Notes: generated from the letters alone by a model not told the origin. Shown: positions 36,643-49,222, counted from the first letter of the stretch. The stretch is DNA of 64,000 bases from Ochotona curzoniae (GCF_017591425.1 NW_024467104.1:930001-994000), one strand, 5' to 3'. Made by a program: numbers and translations.

Positions 36643-36950
36643 TGCAGTACCTTTATTGGAAAGTCCAGAGAGAAGGAAAGACAGAGAGGAAGGTCTTCTG
36701 TCTGTTTATTTACTCCCCAAGCAGCCGCAGTGACTGGAGCTGAGCCGATCTGAAGATAGGAGCCTCTTACGGATCTCTCACATGGCTGCAGGGTCACAAG
36801 GCTTTGGGCCATCCTTTACTGCTTTCTGAGGCAGAGAAGTGGGGAACTGGATGAGAAGTGGGGCCACTGGGACACGAACTGGCACCCATATGGGATCTTA
36901 GTGTGTGCAAGGTGAGGTCTTCAGCTGCTAGGCTACAACACCAAGTGGTA
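36643..36950 (-). mobile_element. CSINE, inverted
   Basis: 'ttattggaaagtccagagag' to 'ggctacaacaccaagtgg'; full length, moderately diverged. Confidence 0.85.
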
Positions 36951-37940
36951 ACTTTGCTTAAATTGGACAATCAGGCTGTGTGTCATTCCGACATGTTTCT
37001 CCAAATTACAATAGGAAGGAGGTTTTTATTATTTAACTTTGTGCTTGTGAAAACCAACTAGTGAAGGATTTATTCCCCCATAACAAAACAAATGGACAAG
37101 CATAGGTGAAGGACTTGCCATTTCTTTCTGTTGCCATATGTCTGGACAAGAAGATGTCACATGCCCACAGACAATCGTAATTAGCAAAGCTTACAAAATC
37201 ACTTTAGGAAGGGAAGTTACCACGACTTTCATCGTAATCGAGATGCCTTACCTTATTCTCTTCTAGAAACTATCAAGCTTATTTACTTTGCGGAATAACA
37301 TAATAGCAGATTTCAACAAGAATGAGACAAGGGAGAGGACAAAATGGAAGACGTTCTCTTTGCATTTTAAAAATAAGAGTCTCCATGCCACTATTTCATG
37401 ATGGTGTTAGCTATTGTCTTTTTATGAATATCAGAAACTAAAGTTAGTGAGAGAGTTCCACTATTGGACAAAGGGAGGGGTCGCAGGATTTCACTTTGCT
37501 AACTGGCATCAGGCAGAGTTATCCAGTAGTAACCGACTCTGGGCTCCGGACACACAGCAGATCACTGAACTGCGCATTTCTCTATTATCAAACTAGAAGC
37601 CCCAATTCTTCCACTACAAAGAAATGTTAAATACCTGAAAGGATATTGACTCTGATAACGCATGCGACAGCTTATGCATGCAGCAAACTACCCACCCCAT
37701 AAATAAGCACAATTTTATGTCGGTTAAACTTTCAACTAAAAAAACAGGCAAAAACAAAATGATTGTAGAGATGTTTCAGGTTGCTCCAAAAATGTCCCCA
37801 GGTGTACTCAGCAGGACCTAGCTCGCATTCACTCAGACTTGACATCTGATTGCTTCCGGTCAGCTGCCATGTGAAATTTGATAACAGCCACTCGGATATT
37901 TTAGGAACTTTAATCTCCTTATCTGAAAGCACAAAGATTA
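36951..37940. other. Intergenic, no gene recognised
   Basis: Unique AT-rich sequence. Frames of 60-67 codons have no support. Confidence 0.35.
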
Positions 37941-37943
37941 CTT

Positions 37944-38270
37944 CTTTTTTTTTAAAGACTTATTTTTATTATTTTCTTATTGGAAAGGCAGATATACAGA
38001 GAGGAGAGACAGAGAGGAAGATCTTCCATCCGATGATTCACTCCCCAAGTGAGTGCAACGGCCAATGCTATGCCGATCCGAAGCCAGGAGCCTCTTCCGG
38101 GTCTCCCACATGGTTGCAGGGTCCCAAAGCTTTGGGCCATCCTCAACTGCTTTCCCGGGGCACAGGCAGGGAGCTGGAAGGGAAGTGGGGCTGCCGGGCT
38201 AGAACCGGCGCCCATATGGGATCCTGGGCGTGCAAGGTGAGGACCTTAACCACTGCGCCGCCGCCGGGCC
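37944..38270 (-). mobile_element. CSINE, inverted, young
   Basis: Complete, from poly-T to 'gccgccgccgggcc'. Perfect 15-bp direct repeat CAAAGATTACTTCTT at 37932-37946 and 38271-38285. Confidence 0.95.
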
Positions 38271-38462
38271 CAAAGATTACTTCTTGCTCTCACAGCTATT
38301 ACCAGCTGTGGAATAGGACACCGTCGTCATTTTTCTTTCTTCTTTTTTTTCTTCCTTTTCTTATTTGATACTGTTGCATTATTTTGATGGTTAATTAACT
38401 GATTACTTGAGTGAAGGTACTTAAGTAGTCAACATTTCTTTGTTGGAAAAGTTCTTTAACAC

Positions 38463-38572
38463 ATGTCCGCCGGCTTGGCGCCGGGCTGGAAACTGTGCTT
38501 GCGCACTGGGCCTGCTGTGGGCCCAGGACCCGGGTCTTGAAGCGGGTTCCCAAATGAGTTGGGGGTAAGGAA
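38463..38572. other. Short GC/CpG-rich patch
   Basis: About 110 bp with several CpGs and GGCGCC, GCGCAC and CCCGGG motifs, bordered by AT-rich sequence. No open frame or repeat identity recognised. Confidence 0.35.
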
Positions 38573-38714
38573 GAACCTATGTCTTAAAATACTCAGGTGT
38601 TTGGGAGTGGGGCAGGTTTCTTCCCTCGCTTGAAAATGTCACATTTAAACCTACAGTATGAACAAATGCCTATGGATTCCCCAAATTTTGAATGCAATAA
38701 ATTGAATATCATTT

Positions 38715-38825
38715 TCCATATACTTTACAATTTCACATATTTGAAAATCAGAATTACACAGTGAGAGCTCACCCATCCGCCAGTTCTCTCCCCAGATAGT
38801 CTCAATGGCTTTGGTGCAAATAAGC
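38715..38825 (-). mobile_element. CSINE 3' part, inverted
   Basis: 'atttgaaaatcagaattaca' and 'tccccagatagtctcaatgg' correspond to the element's 3' third only. Confidence 0.55.
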
Positions 38826-39624
38826 AAAACCAAGAATCAGAAAGATCTTATCAGTTCCTCACCTGAGTAGCAAGGCTCAAGGACATCGGCCGCCTTGTAG
38901 TGCTTTCACATGCTCATTATCTGGGTCTGGTTGAGGGAGAATAGACATTTCCTTCAGTGTGTAAAGACTCTTTTTTTCATCTATAAAAACTCTTCCTTGT
39001 GTTTCATCCATGAAACTTTACCAACTCTACACCGTCACATCCTTAAATATAAATATTGTTCCCGTTCTTCCTCGTACTGTGCAACCCATTTTCTGCACAA
39101 GTCTTCTCACCAGTGTTGTTCCAGTCTTGAACATGTTCCTCCTGTGTGTTGGCATGGCTAACTTTCTCCTCCTTCACCTTTGTAAATTGTCCAGAGTTCA
39201 ATGAAGTCTACATTGACCTCACTATTTCTCGTTAGATCCCTGTGACCCGATCCTGAGCCACTCTGTCCAGATCTGGTATGTTTTGTTACATTTTCATTAT
39301 TTAAAATAGTACATTTCATATCTGCTAGCATAACACATCATAATATTTGTATTTTACCTTCCTCCTTGTTGAGAATTTATAAACCATGCATCAAGGTTTG
39401 ATAAGAACAGACTTGTATCTTAACATTTGACTTTCTCTCTGAGTCACCATTTATCTAATTTGATTACAAATGATTCATGAACTTCACACTTTTATTAAAG
39501 TAATGGAGTCATGTTTTCTGACTTCAAGCCAATGTAATTTAAAATTGCTACTTAAAGCATAATTTGAAAAAATCATTATTTCATAGAGAAACAGATAAAC
39601 AGACACTATTTCCATTGGCTTTTT
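38826..39624. other. Intergenic, no gene recognised
   Basis: No supported feature. Confidence 0.3.
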
Positions 39625-39890
39625 TTTGTCTTTCCAAATGCCCACAAGGGACACAGTTGTGTCACACTGAAGCTGGGAACTCAGAACTTACTGTGAGTTA
39701 CCCATGGGGGTAGCAGACACTCGTGCTTGGCCCTTGCCATTGCCTCATGGTGTCTACAAGTGGAGAAATCTGGGGATCAGAAGCTCAGTCTGGGAACTGA
39801 GCCCAAAGACTTCAACATTAATTATGAAAATCCTAGCTGGCATCCTAACTGCAAGATAAACACCTGCACAAAAGAATCATTACACTCAAA
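39625..39890 (-). mobile_element. CSINE, inverted, old subfamily
   Basis: 'gctgggaactcagaacttac', 'ttacccatgggggtagcaga' and 'gctcagtctgggaactgagc' match the older lagomorph C-repeat type, strongly diverged. Confidence 0.55.
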
Positions 39891-40779
39891 ATTTTAAAAT
39901 TTAACAGTTCTTAATAATTGACCAAATAAAGACAGATAAGACAGTTTCAGACTGTATATGTAATGTACATAGAAATAGTGACATTCAGAAGAATTATGTG
40001 AAAGTGTTATTTACCATATATAAAATAAATAAGACCACTAAAATAGCAAAATATACCATACAAATATTGCATATATGTCAACTGGGTTAAGTTGTATATT
40101 TTAAAAAGTGCATATTCTTTAAAGGCTAACAAGAGGTATGAGCTGGTCAACATCCAGTTCAGTTAATTATGAGACATTAGCTATCATGTAATAGACAAAA
40201 TTCTGGTGCTTATATAAGATTATATGAAAATAATAATAATAAAAATGTTATATAAAATGGCATGTTATAAAGTTTTGTGCTTAAAATGAAGATGAGATGG
40301 TAAATAAACACTATTATACTAAACTGCTACTATATGAAAATACTATCATATGCACGCAATGAAATAATTAAGAAAAATGAAATTTTCAGCAAAATATAAA
40401 TATCAATATGGAATTGTCATTTCATTTTTATTTGGCATTTTTCTTTGAACCAATGGTATCCTTGTGCTAGTTGGACATTTAATCATTTAAAATATGTTTA
40501 TGGAAAGTTCTCTTCTGAGTCTTGATTCTGTCAATCCTGCAGTGGAGAAGTGTCTCAGCAAGAACAGTTTAACCACCCTCGCTGCAAATTTTCTGACTTG
40601 GTAATCGTGCAATACATTTACATGCAAATTCCACATGTACCCCACACATTGGTCTAATCACATGTGTCAATTAAAAAGCAAGTCGAAAACATCGCCAAAA
40701 ACCAAGTCATCTGTTACTCTGAATTTGGTGGCTGCCGCAGGGAACAGCAAATATTTGCTCAAAATATAGCATGGCTTCA
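39891..40779. other. AT-rich intergenic upstream of the OR unit
   Basis: Very AT-rich to 40440, then ordinary sequence. No gene seen. Confidence 0.35.
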
Positions 40780-41000
40780 TTTAATCCTTGACATTGGTCC
40801 TTGAAATAATGCCAAGTAATCTTGCTTGGAATCGGGTCTCTTAGGACAATGATGTATTGCATCATTATCAGTCGTTGGGCCTGTGAAATTATCCAGGGAC
40901 AGGAGAGGTGACCTCTGCTAGGTACATATTCACAATAGATCCCTGCATCTTTCTTGTACATATTTCTATTAAATTTTCCACTTGTCCAGGACATTTAGAC
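40780..41000 (+). promoter_or_regulatory. Conserved block upstream of the 42-kb OR
   Basis: This segment, about 1.2 kb before the ATG, is recognisably similar to 47850-48010 and 57285-57450, which sit at equivalent distances from the other two OR starts. The shared core reads like 'ccttg-aa-atgccaag', followed by a stretch containing 'agggacagg/agggagaca' and an ATTC/CATCCA tail. It could be promoter or first-exon sequence. No specific factor site was assigned. Confidence 0.4.
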
Positions 41001-41205
41001 ACATTAGGCTTAATTTATTTCATTTCACAATGAATGCATTCAAATGTAAAATATATATATATATACAAGAAGAAAAATAGTTTACTGAACAGATTTTCAA
41101 CTTCTTCCAAATGTTTTTCACATTTTATTTGTTAAACAATTGAAATGGACTGATTCCAAAGGCTGATAAGATTACAAGAAACTAGTTCAACTCCTCTGGC
41201 TCACA

Positions 41206-42041
41206 GTAAGTATCAATCCAGGAGTTTGTGGAATTTGACTCAGGATAAGAAAAATGATCTTTCCCTAGAAAACATTCAAGAATGCACATGTCATTTTCCA
41301 TGTTCTGTGATACTGTCAGGGTGTGTGGAACCAGAAATATGGGATTGAACAAATCAGGATCTGCAAGCAATGTTTACATTTTCAAGTCATTTTGGAAGAA
41401 AAGGCTTTTGAATGTGTCAGGCTTGGGAAATCATCTTAAGTCAAGAATCAATACTGGTATATTATTATTACTATCATTGATCAATCCCAGTATTGCTCTA
41501 TATTATAAAATTTAAATTAGTAGTGTGAACGTAATTAGAAACCAAAGAGAGTAACTGATAATGATAAAACAGCAAATCATTTCTGTTATTGATCATGATG
41601 ATTATGTCACATTTTCTGTAACAAGTTATAGTATTGTGAATTGACTTTCTGGGAACAATCTATCAGAGAAATACACGTTGGACAATTCATAGCTCTTACT
41701 CCATATGAATTAAGTTTTCTGTGCTCTTTTACCATATTAAAATATGGATAAAAGAGTTTTGCAATTACTATGACAATATTTTTAGAAACAATGATTGTGT
41801 TAATATAAAAAGTATTTAAGCAGTGACAGTGCTTGACTTATTAATGCAATAGACCTTTTATTATATAAAATCCAGCTATCAGTTTGTATGTACATAGTTG
41901 ATAACCACATTTAATATTTTGAATAAGTATTGTAAGCTACCTTTCAGTAATGATTTTTAAAGATAATTATGTACAAAGGGTCACACTTGAAAACAAAATC
42001 GCTTTAATTCCTCCTGTGTGTATATTTTGATTTCTTAACAG
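41206..42041 (+). other. Predicted 5' UTR intron of the 42-kb OR
   Basis: A donor GTAAGT at 41206-41211, preceded by CTCACA, pairs with a pyrimidine-rich acceptor ending AG at 42040-42041. The same layout recurs at the other two paralogous OR loci. OR genes commonly have non-coding upstream exons and a single coding exon. Pairing of these two sites is inferred from conservation, not from transcript data. Confidence 0.65.
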
Positions 42042-42059
42042 CTCATATCATTGGACAAC

Positions 42060-43019
42060 ATGAGTAGAAGAAATCATACAAACGTGCCTGAGTTCATCCT
42101 TGCGGGGTTGACAGAGTCTGCGGAGCTGCAGCTGGTCCTCTCTGTGCTGTTTCTGCTGATCTACCTGGTCACTGTGCTGGGGAATGTAGGCATGATGCTG
42201 ATCATCCGCCTCGATCCCCACCTGCACACCCCCATGTACTTTTTCCTCTCTCACCTGTCGTTTCTGGACCTCACGTACTCAGCTGTCATCACACCCAAAA
42301 CCCTGGAGAACCTGCTGACTTCCACTAAGTCTATTTCTTTCTTAGGCTGCTTCATCCAGTTGTTCTTTTTTGTCTTCCTGGGTACTGCTGAGTGTTTCCT
42401 CCTCTCCTCCATGGCCTATGACCGCTATGTAGCGATCTGCAACCCTCTGCACTATTCACTCACTATGTCCCCAAGACTCTGCTGCGCCCTTGTCACTGTG
42501 TGCTATGTGATTGGCTTTATGGATTCCTCTGCCAATGCTCTGTGCATGAGCAGACTGCACTTCTGTGACTCCAATGTCATCCGCCACTTCTTCTGTGACA
42601 CATCCCCTATGCTAGCCCTGTCCTGCACTGACACATACGACACTGAAACTGCCATATTCATTATTGCTGGCTCTACCTTAACGGTGTCGCTTATCACAAT
42701 AGCTGTGTCTTATATCTTTATTCTGTCTTCTATCTTGAAAATTAATTCCACTTCAGGAAAGAAAAAAGCCTTCTCTACCTGTGCCTCCCATCTCCTGGGA
42801 GTCACTCTGTTTTATGGCTCTATGATTTTTACTTATTTAAAACCCAGAAAGTCCTACTCCTTGGGAAAGGATCAAGTGGCTTCTGTCTTTTATACAATTG
42901 TGAATCCCATGCTTAATCCACTCATTTACAGTCTTAGAAATAAAGAAGTAAAAAATGCTGCTGTCAGAATTATGCAGAAGGAAAACACGACGAAGCAGGT
43001 GAAATTGCCCTTAGGCTGA
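42060..43019 (+). CDS. Olfactory receptor, class II, intact (319 aa)
   Basis: A seven-transmembrane odorant receptor that would act in olfactory neuron cilia through the olfactory G protein. The frame encodes 319 residues, normal for the family. Visible hallmarks are an N-glycosylation site at N5-H-T, GN at 41-42, LHTPMY at 55-60, the TM3 cysteine C97, [10 protein letters not shown] at 118-127, three extracellular-loop-2 cysteines (169, 179, 189), SY at 217-218, KAFSTCASH at 236-244 and PMLNPLIY at 283-290. The start is the ATG at 42060, 18 nt after a good acceptor (42040-42041); an in-frame TTG nine bases earlier is not a plausible start. The residue before PMLNPLIY is Asn (282) where Ile is usual. 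It is a close paralogue of the gene at 49223. Family 5/8/9-like features are seen, but I cannot fix the subfamily. Intact and probably functional. Confidence 0.95.
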   Translation: MSRRNHTNVPEFILAGLTESAELQLVLSVLFLLIYLVTVLGNVGMMLIIRLDPHLHTPMYFFLSHLSFLDLTYSAVITPKTLENLLTSTKSISFLGCFIQLFFFVFLGTAECFLLSSMAYDRYVAICNPLHYSLTMSPRLCCALVTVCYVIGFMDSSANALCMSRLHFCDSNVIRHFFCDTSPMLALSCTDTYDTETAIFIIAGSTLTVSLITIAVSYIFILSSILKINSTSGKKKAFSTCASHLLGVTLFYGSMIFTYLKPRKSYSLGKDQVASVFYTIVNPMLNPLIYSLRNKEVKNAAVRIMQKENTTKQVKLPLG

Positions 43020-43224
43020 ACATGCAATTGACACTTCACTGCTTTTATTTCATCATGGTCAATTTTATTCTTAACTGTTACTTCATTATTTTAATTTTAT
43101 TTATTGTTGAATATTGCCTTGGACATGTAGGAACAATTGCAAGCCCTTAATTTATAGTTCTGTGGAAGAATTCCTTTGTTGGCATTGTCTCCAGGAATAT
43201 GTTGTGAGAAATTTATTTGTAATG

Positions 43225-43292
43225 TAAATATATTTTCACACACTCACATATAAATACACATATGTGTATGTATATATATACACACATATATA
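43225..43292. repeat. TA/CA-rich low-complexity tract
   Basis: Alternating ACAC and TATATA runs that are partly self-complementary, 200 bp 3' of the first OR gene. Confidence 0.7.
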
Positions 43293-43817
43293 TGGTTTAA
43301 ATTTAAGGTGATGTAGGAAATTACATAAAAGTGACAGGCAATTTTCTCTTTTAAAATGAAATCCCATATTTATCATGCATACATTGATTTTAGAGAATTT
43401 GATTATAAAAGATTGGTACATCTTAGGTACCATAACCGTTTCAGAAACTCTTCTTTAGTGTGTGAACAAATGAGACAGAGCTTAGGAGAATTTGTTCTAT
43501 TATCATGCATTTCATGTGTGGACTCTAGTCCTTCCGCACTGGCAGCTGTACAAGCTTTACTCAGTCACTAAATATTTCAGTCTCATTTTCCTCTGTTATA
43601 TACCACATGTTTAGAGGGCAGATGTATTCAAGGTAGCAATAATGAAAAACTATGATTGTCTTAAAATTTTACATTCCTATATCATTTTACTGAAAAATGA
43701 CTTTTTTGGGAAGTGTATTTTTGCAGATCATTTTGAATTAGTTTTACTGAAAAACAAATTTAAAGGTGAAAATTGACAGTTTTGATTTTAATACAAAATA
43801 GTGAAATAGAACTTTTT

Positions 43818-44148
43818 TTTTTAATATTGCTTATTTAGCGGGAGGGGAAGGAGATTCAGATTTATGGAAAGAAGCAGAGACAGAGAGATAGATTTCCCAT
43901 GTGCTGGTTCACTCCCCCAAATGGCTGCCAAGGGCAGAGCTGAGCCGATTCAAAGTCAGGAGCCAGAAGTTTCTTCTGGGTCTCCCAACAGGTACAGGGA
44001 CCAAGGCTTTGAGGAGTCTGTGTTGCTGTCCCAGTGCATAAGCCGGGAGCTGAATTGGAAGTGGAGCAGCCTGGACACAAATCTGGACTTAATGGAATGT
44101 TGATACTTACAAGATGAGAATTTAGCAATTGAGGCATCACATCCATCC
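43818..44148 (-). mobile_element. CSINE, inverted, older subfamily
   Basis: 'ggttcactcccccaaatggc' to 'gcaattgaggcatcacat'. Lies in the 3' flank of the 42-kb OR. Confidence 0.75.
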
Positions 44149-45059
44149 ATCAATAGAATTAAGAATTGAAAAACTGCAAACCAGCTCTGCTAATGTTGAC
44201 AAAAAAAAAATCTGAAGAAATACTTAAAAATTAAAATAGAAAGCAAAAACCATTGATCCTTTTGTACATGTTCTTCTAGAAGTATTATTTTGAAGGCAAA
44301 TATATTGCATAAACATTTCCTGTCATTCTGTAAGTACTGTTTTTCGTCTTTGTGCACCTACTAACACATTCAAAGTTTGATCATTCCTGACAAACAAAGC
44401 TACAGCTTAATTACATTCTTGGCACATGGGCACACTCATTCCTTTTGCAAACTTTCAAACCTAAGAGTTGAACACACTGAGTTAATTATTTGTATGTAAG
44501 GAAGGCTATTTGCATGTAGCAGGTACACATCTGAAAACCACCCCTTTCTATGAGATATCTAGATTCTTTGGTAAATTGTTCCATTGTGACGTTGTGTGTA
44601 TTTCAACATTATTCTGATACTGAATGTTGATTACAACTTCCCCTCCCCTTGCACTTCAAGCTAATGTCTCTGGGAGTGAGTCAATGATACACATGCGCAT
44701 ATATATGTATGTACACATGTATATGCCTGCTTTATTTTCTTCCTTCTTTTATAGTCTGCCTCTTGCAAGCTTAACCTCATAATTAATTATCTTATATTAG
44801 AAATGATGCAAGAGAGAACCAACGAAGCAAAGCATGCTAATGCATTATTCACAAGAGTGATTAAACTCGGCCTCATCACACATTTGCTTTTATGAAGGCT
44901 ACATACATTCTTTATTTTCTTTTTTTATTTTTCTTTCACAGTAGCTAATAAGATTGATTGTTCTGACTCCTCATCATCTGAATTGAGAATATTCAGAATG
45001 ATTAATTATTTTCTGTTCTTTTTCTTTGAGATCATTTTCATTGGTGCAATCCAACTTTA

Positions 45060-45640
45060 ATGTTTCGTTTATCAATGTGTGTAATGTCATGGCCATGGCT
45101 TTCATTCCTTATCTCTATCTTGATTTTAATTACATATATTTTTACTTATTTTACATGGAATATGTATCAGCATTGTTTTCTCATTCTGTTTTGGAAGCAT
45201 AATAAACTAAAGCCTTCTCATTCATTTGAAGAAGCAGTAGATGTGTACGTAAAGGCCCAATTGAGTATTCACACAAGAGTTTTCCATGCACTCCTCATTG
45301 ACCTCTGATATTCCCCCTGCCAGTCTCTCTTTTAGTTCCTGTCTGCACTCTCTCTACCAACTTTAATCTTTTAAGAGTGGACTTGCCATTTATCCCACCA
45401 CCTGCTCTGCCTTGCTCTCCCAGGACCCTTGCTCTCCCTCACTGTTAGGGAAGTTTCTCAGGCAGGGACTTCACGCGTGACAATGTTCCCTTTCCTCATG
45501 AGAAAAGGCATTCTCTCTAAAGTAGCACTGCTGCATTGGGCTGTGAATAGTGTGAAACTTTGATAATATTTTAATTAACCATTTTACTTTTCCAACGTGT
45601 ATTATCCACTTTTTTTTTTGTATCTTTTCTATAAAAAATT
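45060..45640. repeat. Segment paralogous to 15.7-16.5 kb
   Basis: Counterpart of the 15.70-16.52 kb segment with the same order of short matches. No coding content; an 82-codon frame at 45060 is not conserved in the other copy. Confidence 0.35.
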
Positions 45641-45999
45641 TAAAAGATGAATCTTAATGTGGTTTGTTACAACAACTAAATCAGAAACACCTGAATTTAA
45701 AAAATCTAACAAATAAATGAAAAGAATATAAGTTTAATTAAAATTCATTATTGCTATCATGCTGATTCAGTTAAACTCATATATAATTAAATTCCATGAA
45801 AAATGAAAGCATTTTAAAATCACATGCCACTGGGAAAGTCTTTTTCATTTTTGTGGAAAATACATATTGTGAAACACTACTTTTTTCCAGAAGGTGTCTT
45901 GCTTTGACATGTATCTTGTACTCCTTATTTCATCCTTATCCTTAAGTCCCCATTCCTCATCCGCTACTCCTACATATGCTATGTCCTGGTTGCTACTTC

Positions 46000-46292
46000 T
46001 TTAAAAGAATTTCTTTATTTGAAGATCAGAGTTACAGAGAGGCCCCCCAATCATGGATTCACTCTCCAAAGGGTCATAAAGGCCAGAGCTGAGCTGATCT
46101 AAAACTTGAACCCAAGAACTTCTTCCAGAGCTCCCAATCAGGGAGCTTCGGCCATCTTCACTGCTTTACCAGGCTACAAACAGGGAGCTGGATTGGCATT
46201 GGAGCAGCTAGGACACAACTGGATGCCCATGGAAAATGCCAGTACCACATTTAGGGGATTCGCTTATTGAGCCACTAAACCAACTCCAAACA
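46000..46292 (-). mobile_element. CSINE, inverted, diverged
   Basis: 'ttctttatttgaagatcaga' to 'attgagccactaaaccaact'. Confidence 0.65.
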
Positions 46293-46328
46293 GCTTTGTT
46301 TTTTATTAGTACATTTCATCCTCTAATG

Positions 46329-46377
46329 ATTAATGATATATCACTAATGAAGTATCATTAATGATATATCACTAATG
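46329..46377. repeat. Tandem 21-bp direct repeat
   Basis: A 21-bp unit (core ATGATATATCACTAATG) occurs at 46329-46349 and 46357-46377, and each copy is partly palindromic. Confidence 0.85.
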
Positions 46378-46635
46378 TTTATACTATATTTTAAATTTTG
46401 TGTATTTCTCCCTAGTGAAAATTTACGATGTATCAATAGTGTAGTTAGAAAGACCATGCTTGTAGATCAACCTCTGTGTTTTTCTTCCTCAGAATATGAA
46501 TCACTGAGCCCTGATGAATGCAAAACTTCATCAATGTTGATAAGTATATGAAGTCTAATTTAAAAGAATTATATTTCATAAGCACAACCCAATACAATTT
46601 AAAATTAATATCTAAAGCACCAAAGTCTAGCAATT

Positions 46636-46945
46636 TTATTTGGAAAGCAGAGACAGAGATACCCACAGAGGGACAGACAGAAACACACAGCTCTACTTTC
46701 CTGAGTCTCTTCCCGAATGCCTGCAGTGAGCAAGGGTAGTTCAGGCCACCCTCAGGAGCTCACACCTCAACTCGGGCATCCAAGCAGGTGACAAGCCTCT
46801 CACTAATAGTCTCCAGCATCCTGGGATCCACAACAGGAGAGAGGTGTAATTAGGAGTCATCCCAGGGATTGAACCAAATTACTACAACTTTGAAAACTGA
46901 TAGACATCTGAGCCGACATTTCAGCTGCTAGACCGATTGAAGGAA
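46636..46945 (-). mobile_element. CSINE, inverted, diverged
   Basis: 'tttatttggaaagcagagac' to 'ttcagctgctagaccgatt'; old copy. Confidence 0.6.
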
Positions 46946-47599
46946 TCTTAAGTTAGTAACAAATAATAGTAAAAACAAACAAACAAAAAAAAAGCTGGGA
47001 TAAAGAACCAGAAATGTAATAATTATATAATTGCAAAATACATCATTCAAATCACTAGAATAATTTATTTTCCATGTTTGATAATAATACTCAATTTAAT
47101 ATTTCAGCAATATTTCCTATTTTCTTATCAATAATTTTTACAAAAATATTTCGGTGGCTTACATACAGAAGATGAGAGCTTATGACTGAATTGATGACAA
47201 AACATTTACACAAATATGTCATTATATGAGCAACTGATATTATATAGACAATTTAATAGTTTGTGAGTTATTATCACATCAATACTCATTGTAGATGCAA
47301 AATGAAATAATTAGGAAGAATTACAGTTTAGTTAACAAAATATTAACAGCAATTTGAAATTACTTTCATTATATTCCCTGGACCTTAAATTCTTTCATTT
47401 GCTTCTACATGAAGTTTATTCCTGTGAGGGTATCACACATTTCAATCTAAAAATATTTCTTTATGAAATGATATCATTCCCATCTTGTTGATGCTAATCA
47501 CAGAGTAGAAAACCTGATCCTAGCTGACAAGTTGTTGACTTGATCATTACACAATTTATGAATTCATTAACAGCACACCAGCACAAAATCAGTTAACTA

Positions 47600-47712
47600 G
47601 TGTGTGTGCGTTGAAAAGGAAGCAGAGAGAAGGGGATGGTGGTGCAGGGAGAGGGAAGAGAACCTATGCCTGCAGAATCATAAAATGATAATAAAAATTT
47701 GAAAAAAAAAAA
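47600..47712 (+). repeat. Retrotransposon 3' tail
   Basis: G-rich stretch, 'cagaatcataaaatgataat' and poly-A; shares its ending with 62.46-62.54 kb ('gtatgataaaatgataataa'). Confidence 0.5.
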
Positions 47713-47849
47713 GCAAATGGGAAGAGATGCAAAAGAAGAGTGAGCTATACATTTTCTTTCCTTTGGTACCTGCTACAAGTAAAAGTAAACAAACAAGTAA
47801 ACCATTAAATAAATAATTCAACACCTAACATGAGTTAATTTAATACAGA

Positions 47850-48010
47850 CGTTTTTGTCCTTGGAAAGATGCCAAGCACTGTTCCTTGAATTCTGACCTC
47901 TGAGGATGACCAAGTGTTGCATGATCAGCTGAGCTCACTAGAATTATTTAAAGGAGAGGCAAGGCATCCTGTATTCTGCATCCATTCGAGGAGATCTTGC
48001 CACTTTGCTT
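47850..48010 (+). promoter_or_regulatory. Conserved block upstream of the 49-kb OR
   Basis: Counterpart of the 40.8-kb block, about 1.3 kb before the ATG. It shares the 'ccttggaaagatgccaagca' core with the 57.3-kb copy. Role inferred from position and conservation only. Confidence 0.4.
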
Positions 48011-48283
48011 GAGAAATAACTCATTGTAAAATTTTCCGATTGTATATTCAAGCTTTTAGGTTTTAGGCTTGCATGCAAAACTTTTAGATGGATTTATTTT
48101 AACTAGAACAAAATACAATGGGTTTTACACAAAAAATGTTAAGATTTTATTATCAGAAAAAATAGAATACACACACACACACACATATGGAATTCTCAAT
48201 GTCCTAAATGACTTTAACATGTTATTACTTTTTTTAGAAATCAGAGAAGATTGGAAAAATTTTCTCTGCATCATTGACTCACA

Positions 48284-49203
48284 GTAAGTATTATTTCACA
48301 TTTATTAATTTTGGCTTACATATTTAAAAAAATGAAGACATAATCTGCATATATGTATTGTTTAGTTCTTAGGGTAAATAGTCTCAAAATTTGAGAATCA
48401 AAAACTTACAGTTGGTAGAAGCAGATTTTGCAAGTAATGTTTATTTTGGGAAGATATTTCATTTTGAATGAGATGAATTAGCAGACATAATATCTTTTAG
48501 AAATGAATACTTACATATGTTAAAAACCAGAATGCATAAGACTTAAGTATTGACTATGAATTTGATTTTAATAAGTAACATATGACCAGAAATGAAGATA
48601 TATGATGGATTTAACGAGTTTTAGCTATTCTCTATTACATTTAAATTATTTTATCAGATTTGCTGAGATTATTTTCATTGCCTCATTGTATTTTATTAAT
48701 GTAGAGCATAACTTTTGTGCACTGTAGCTAGAGTTCCAAGAAAGTAATCACACTTCACTACTCCCCTCAATTTAAATTAATGATCTACGTGAAGCTAGAA
48801 TTATTAACAAACTGTCTTGAATTAAGCTCTCTTAGAACAGTCATTTCCATTACTCTGAGATGCTTCTGCTTTCTATGCTCTTACATAAAAACAGAGAAAT
48901 TTGGAATACAATAACAATCTTAAATTAGTATTATATTTTGGGATTTTAATAAGGGAATTGTTTCAAAGAATGCAATAGTTCATTCTAATTATGCATTGAT
49001 GCTTTTCATGTATTACTACAAATACCAGCTGTCACACATTCTCTGTGTTTCATGACAGAACTAAGCTTTTTCTCTGTACACAGAATAGAAAAATCTCTCT
49101 TTATTGTTTGAAGTTTATAGAATATGCCAAACAGCATCACTGTTACAAAGAAAACACTTTTTAAAAGTAGTTCCTCCTAAGTGTGAACTTTATTTCTTCA
49201 CAG
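48284..49203 (+). other. Predicted 5' UTR intron of the 49-kb OR
   Basis: Donor GTAAGT at 48284-48289, again preceded by CTCACA, and acceptor at 49202-49203 after a TTTCTTC tract. Length is 920 bp against 836 and 894 bp at the paralogues. A short CA repeat (48169-48184) lies just upstream in the predicted first exon or promoter region. Confidence 0.65.
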
Positions 49204-49222
49204 CTTTTAGCAGTGGAAAATT

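Noticed and set aside
37850..38368. 172-codon frame
   Set aside because: Crosses a young SINE and its target-site duplication, so it cannot be an old gene.
42051..42059. Earlier TTG start for the first OR
   Set aside because: TTG starts are not expected for a vertebrate OR. The ATG at 42060 matches the paralogue and the acceptor spacing.
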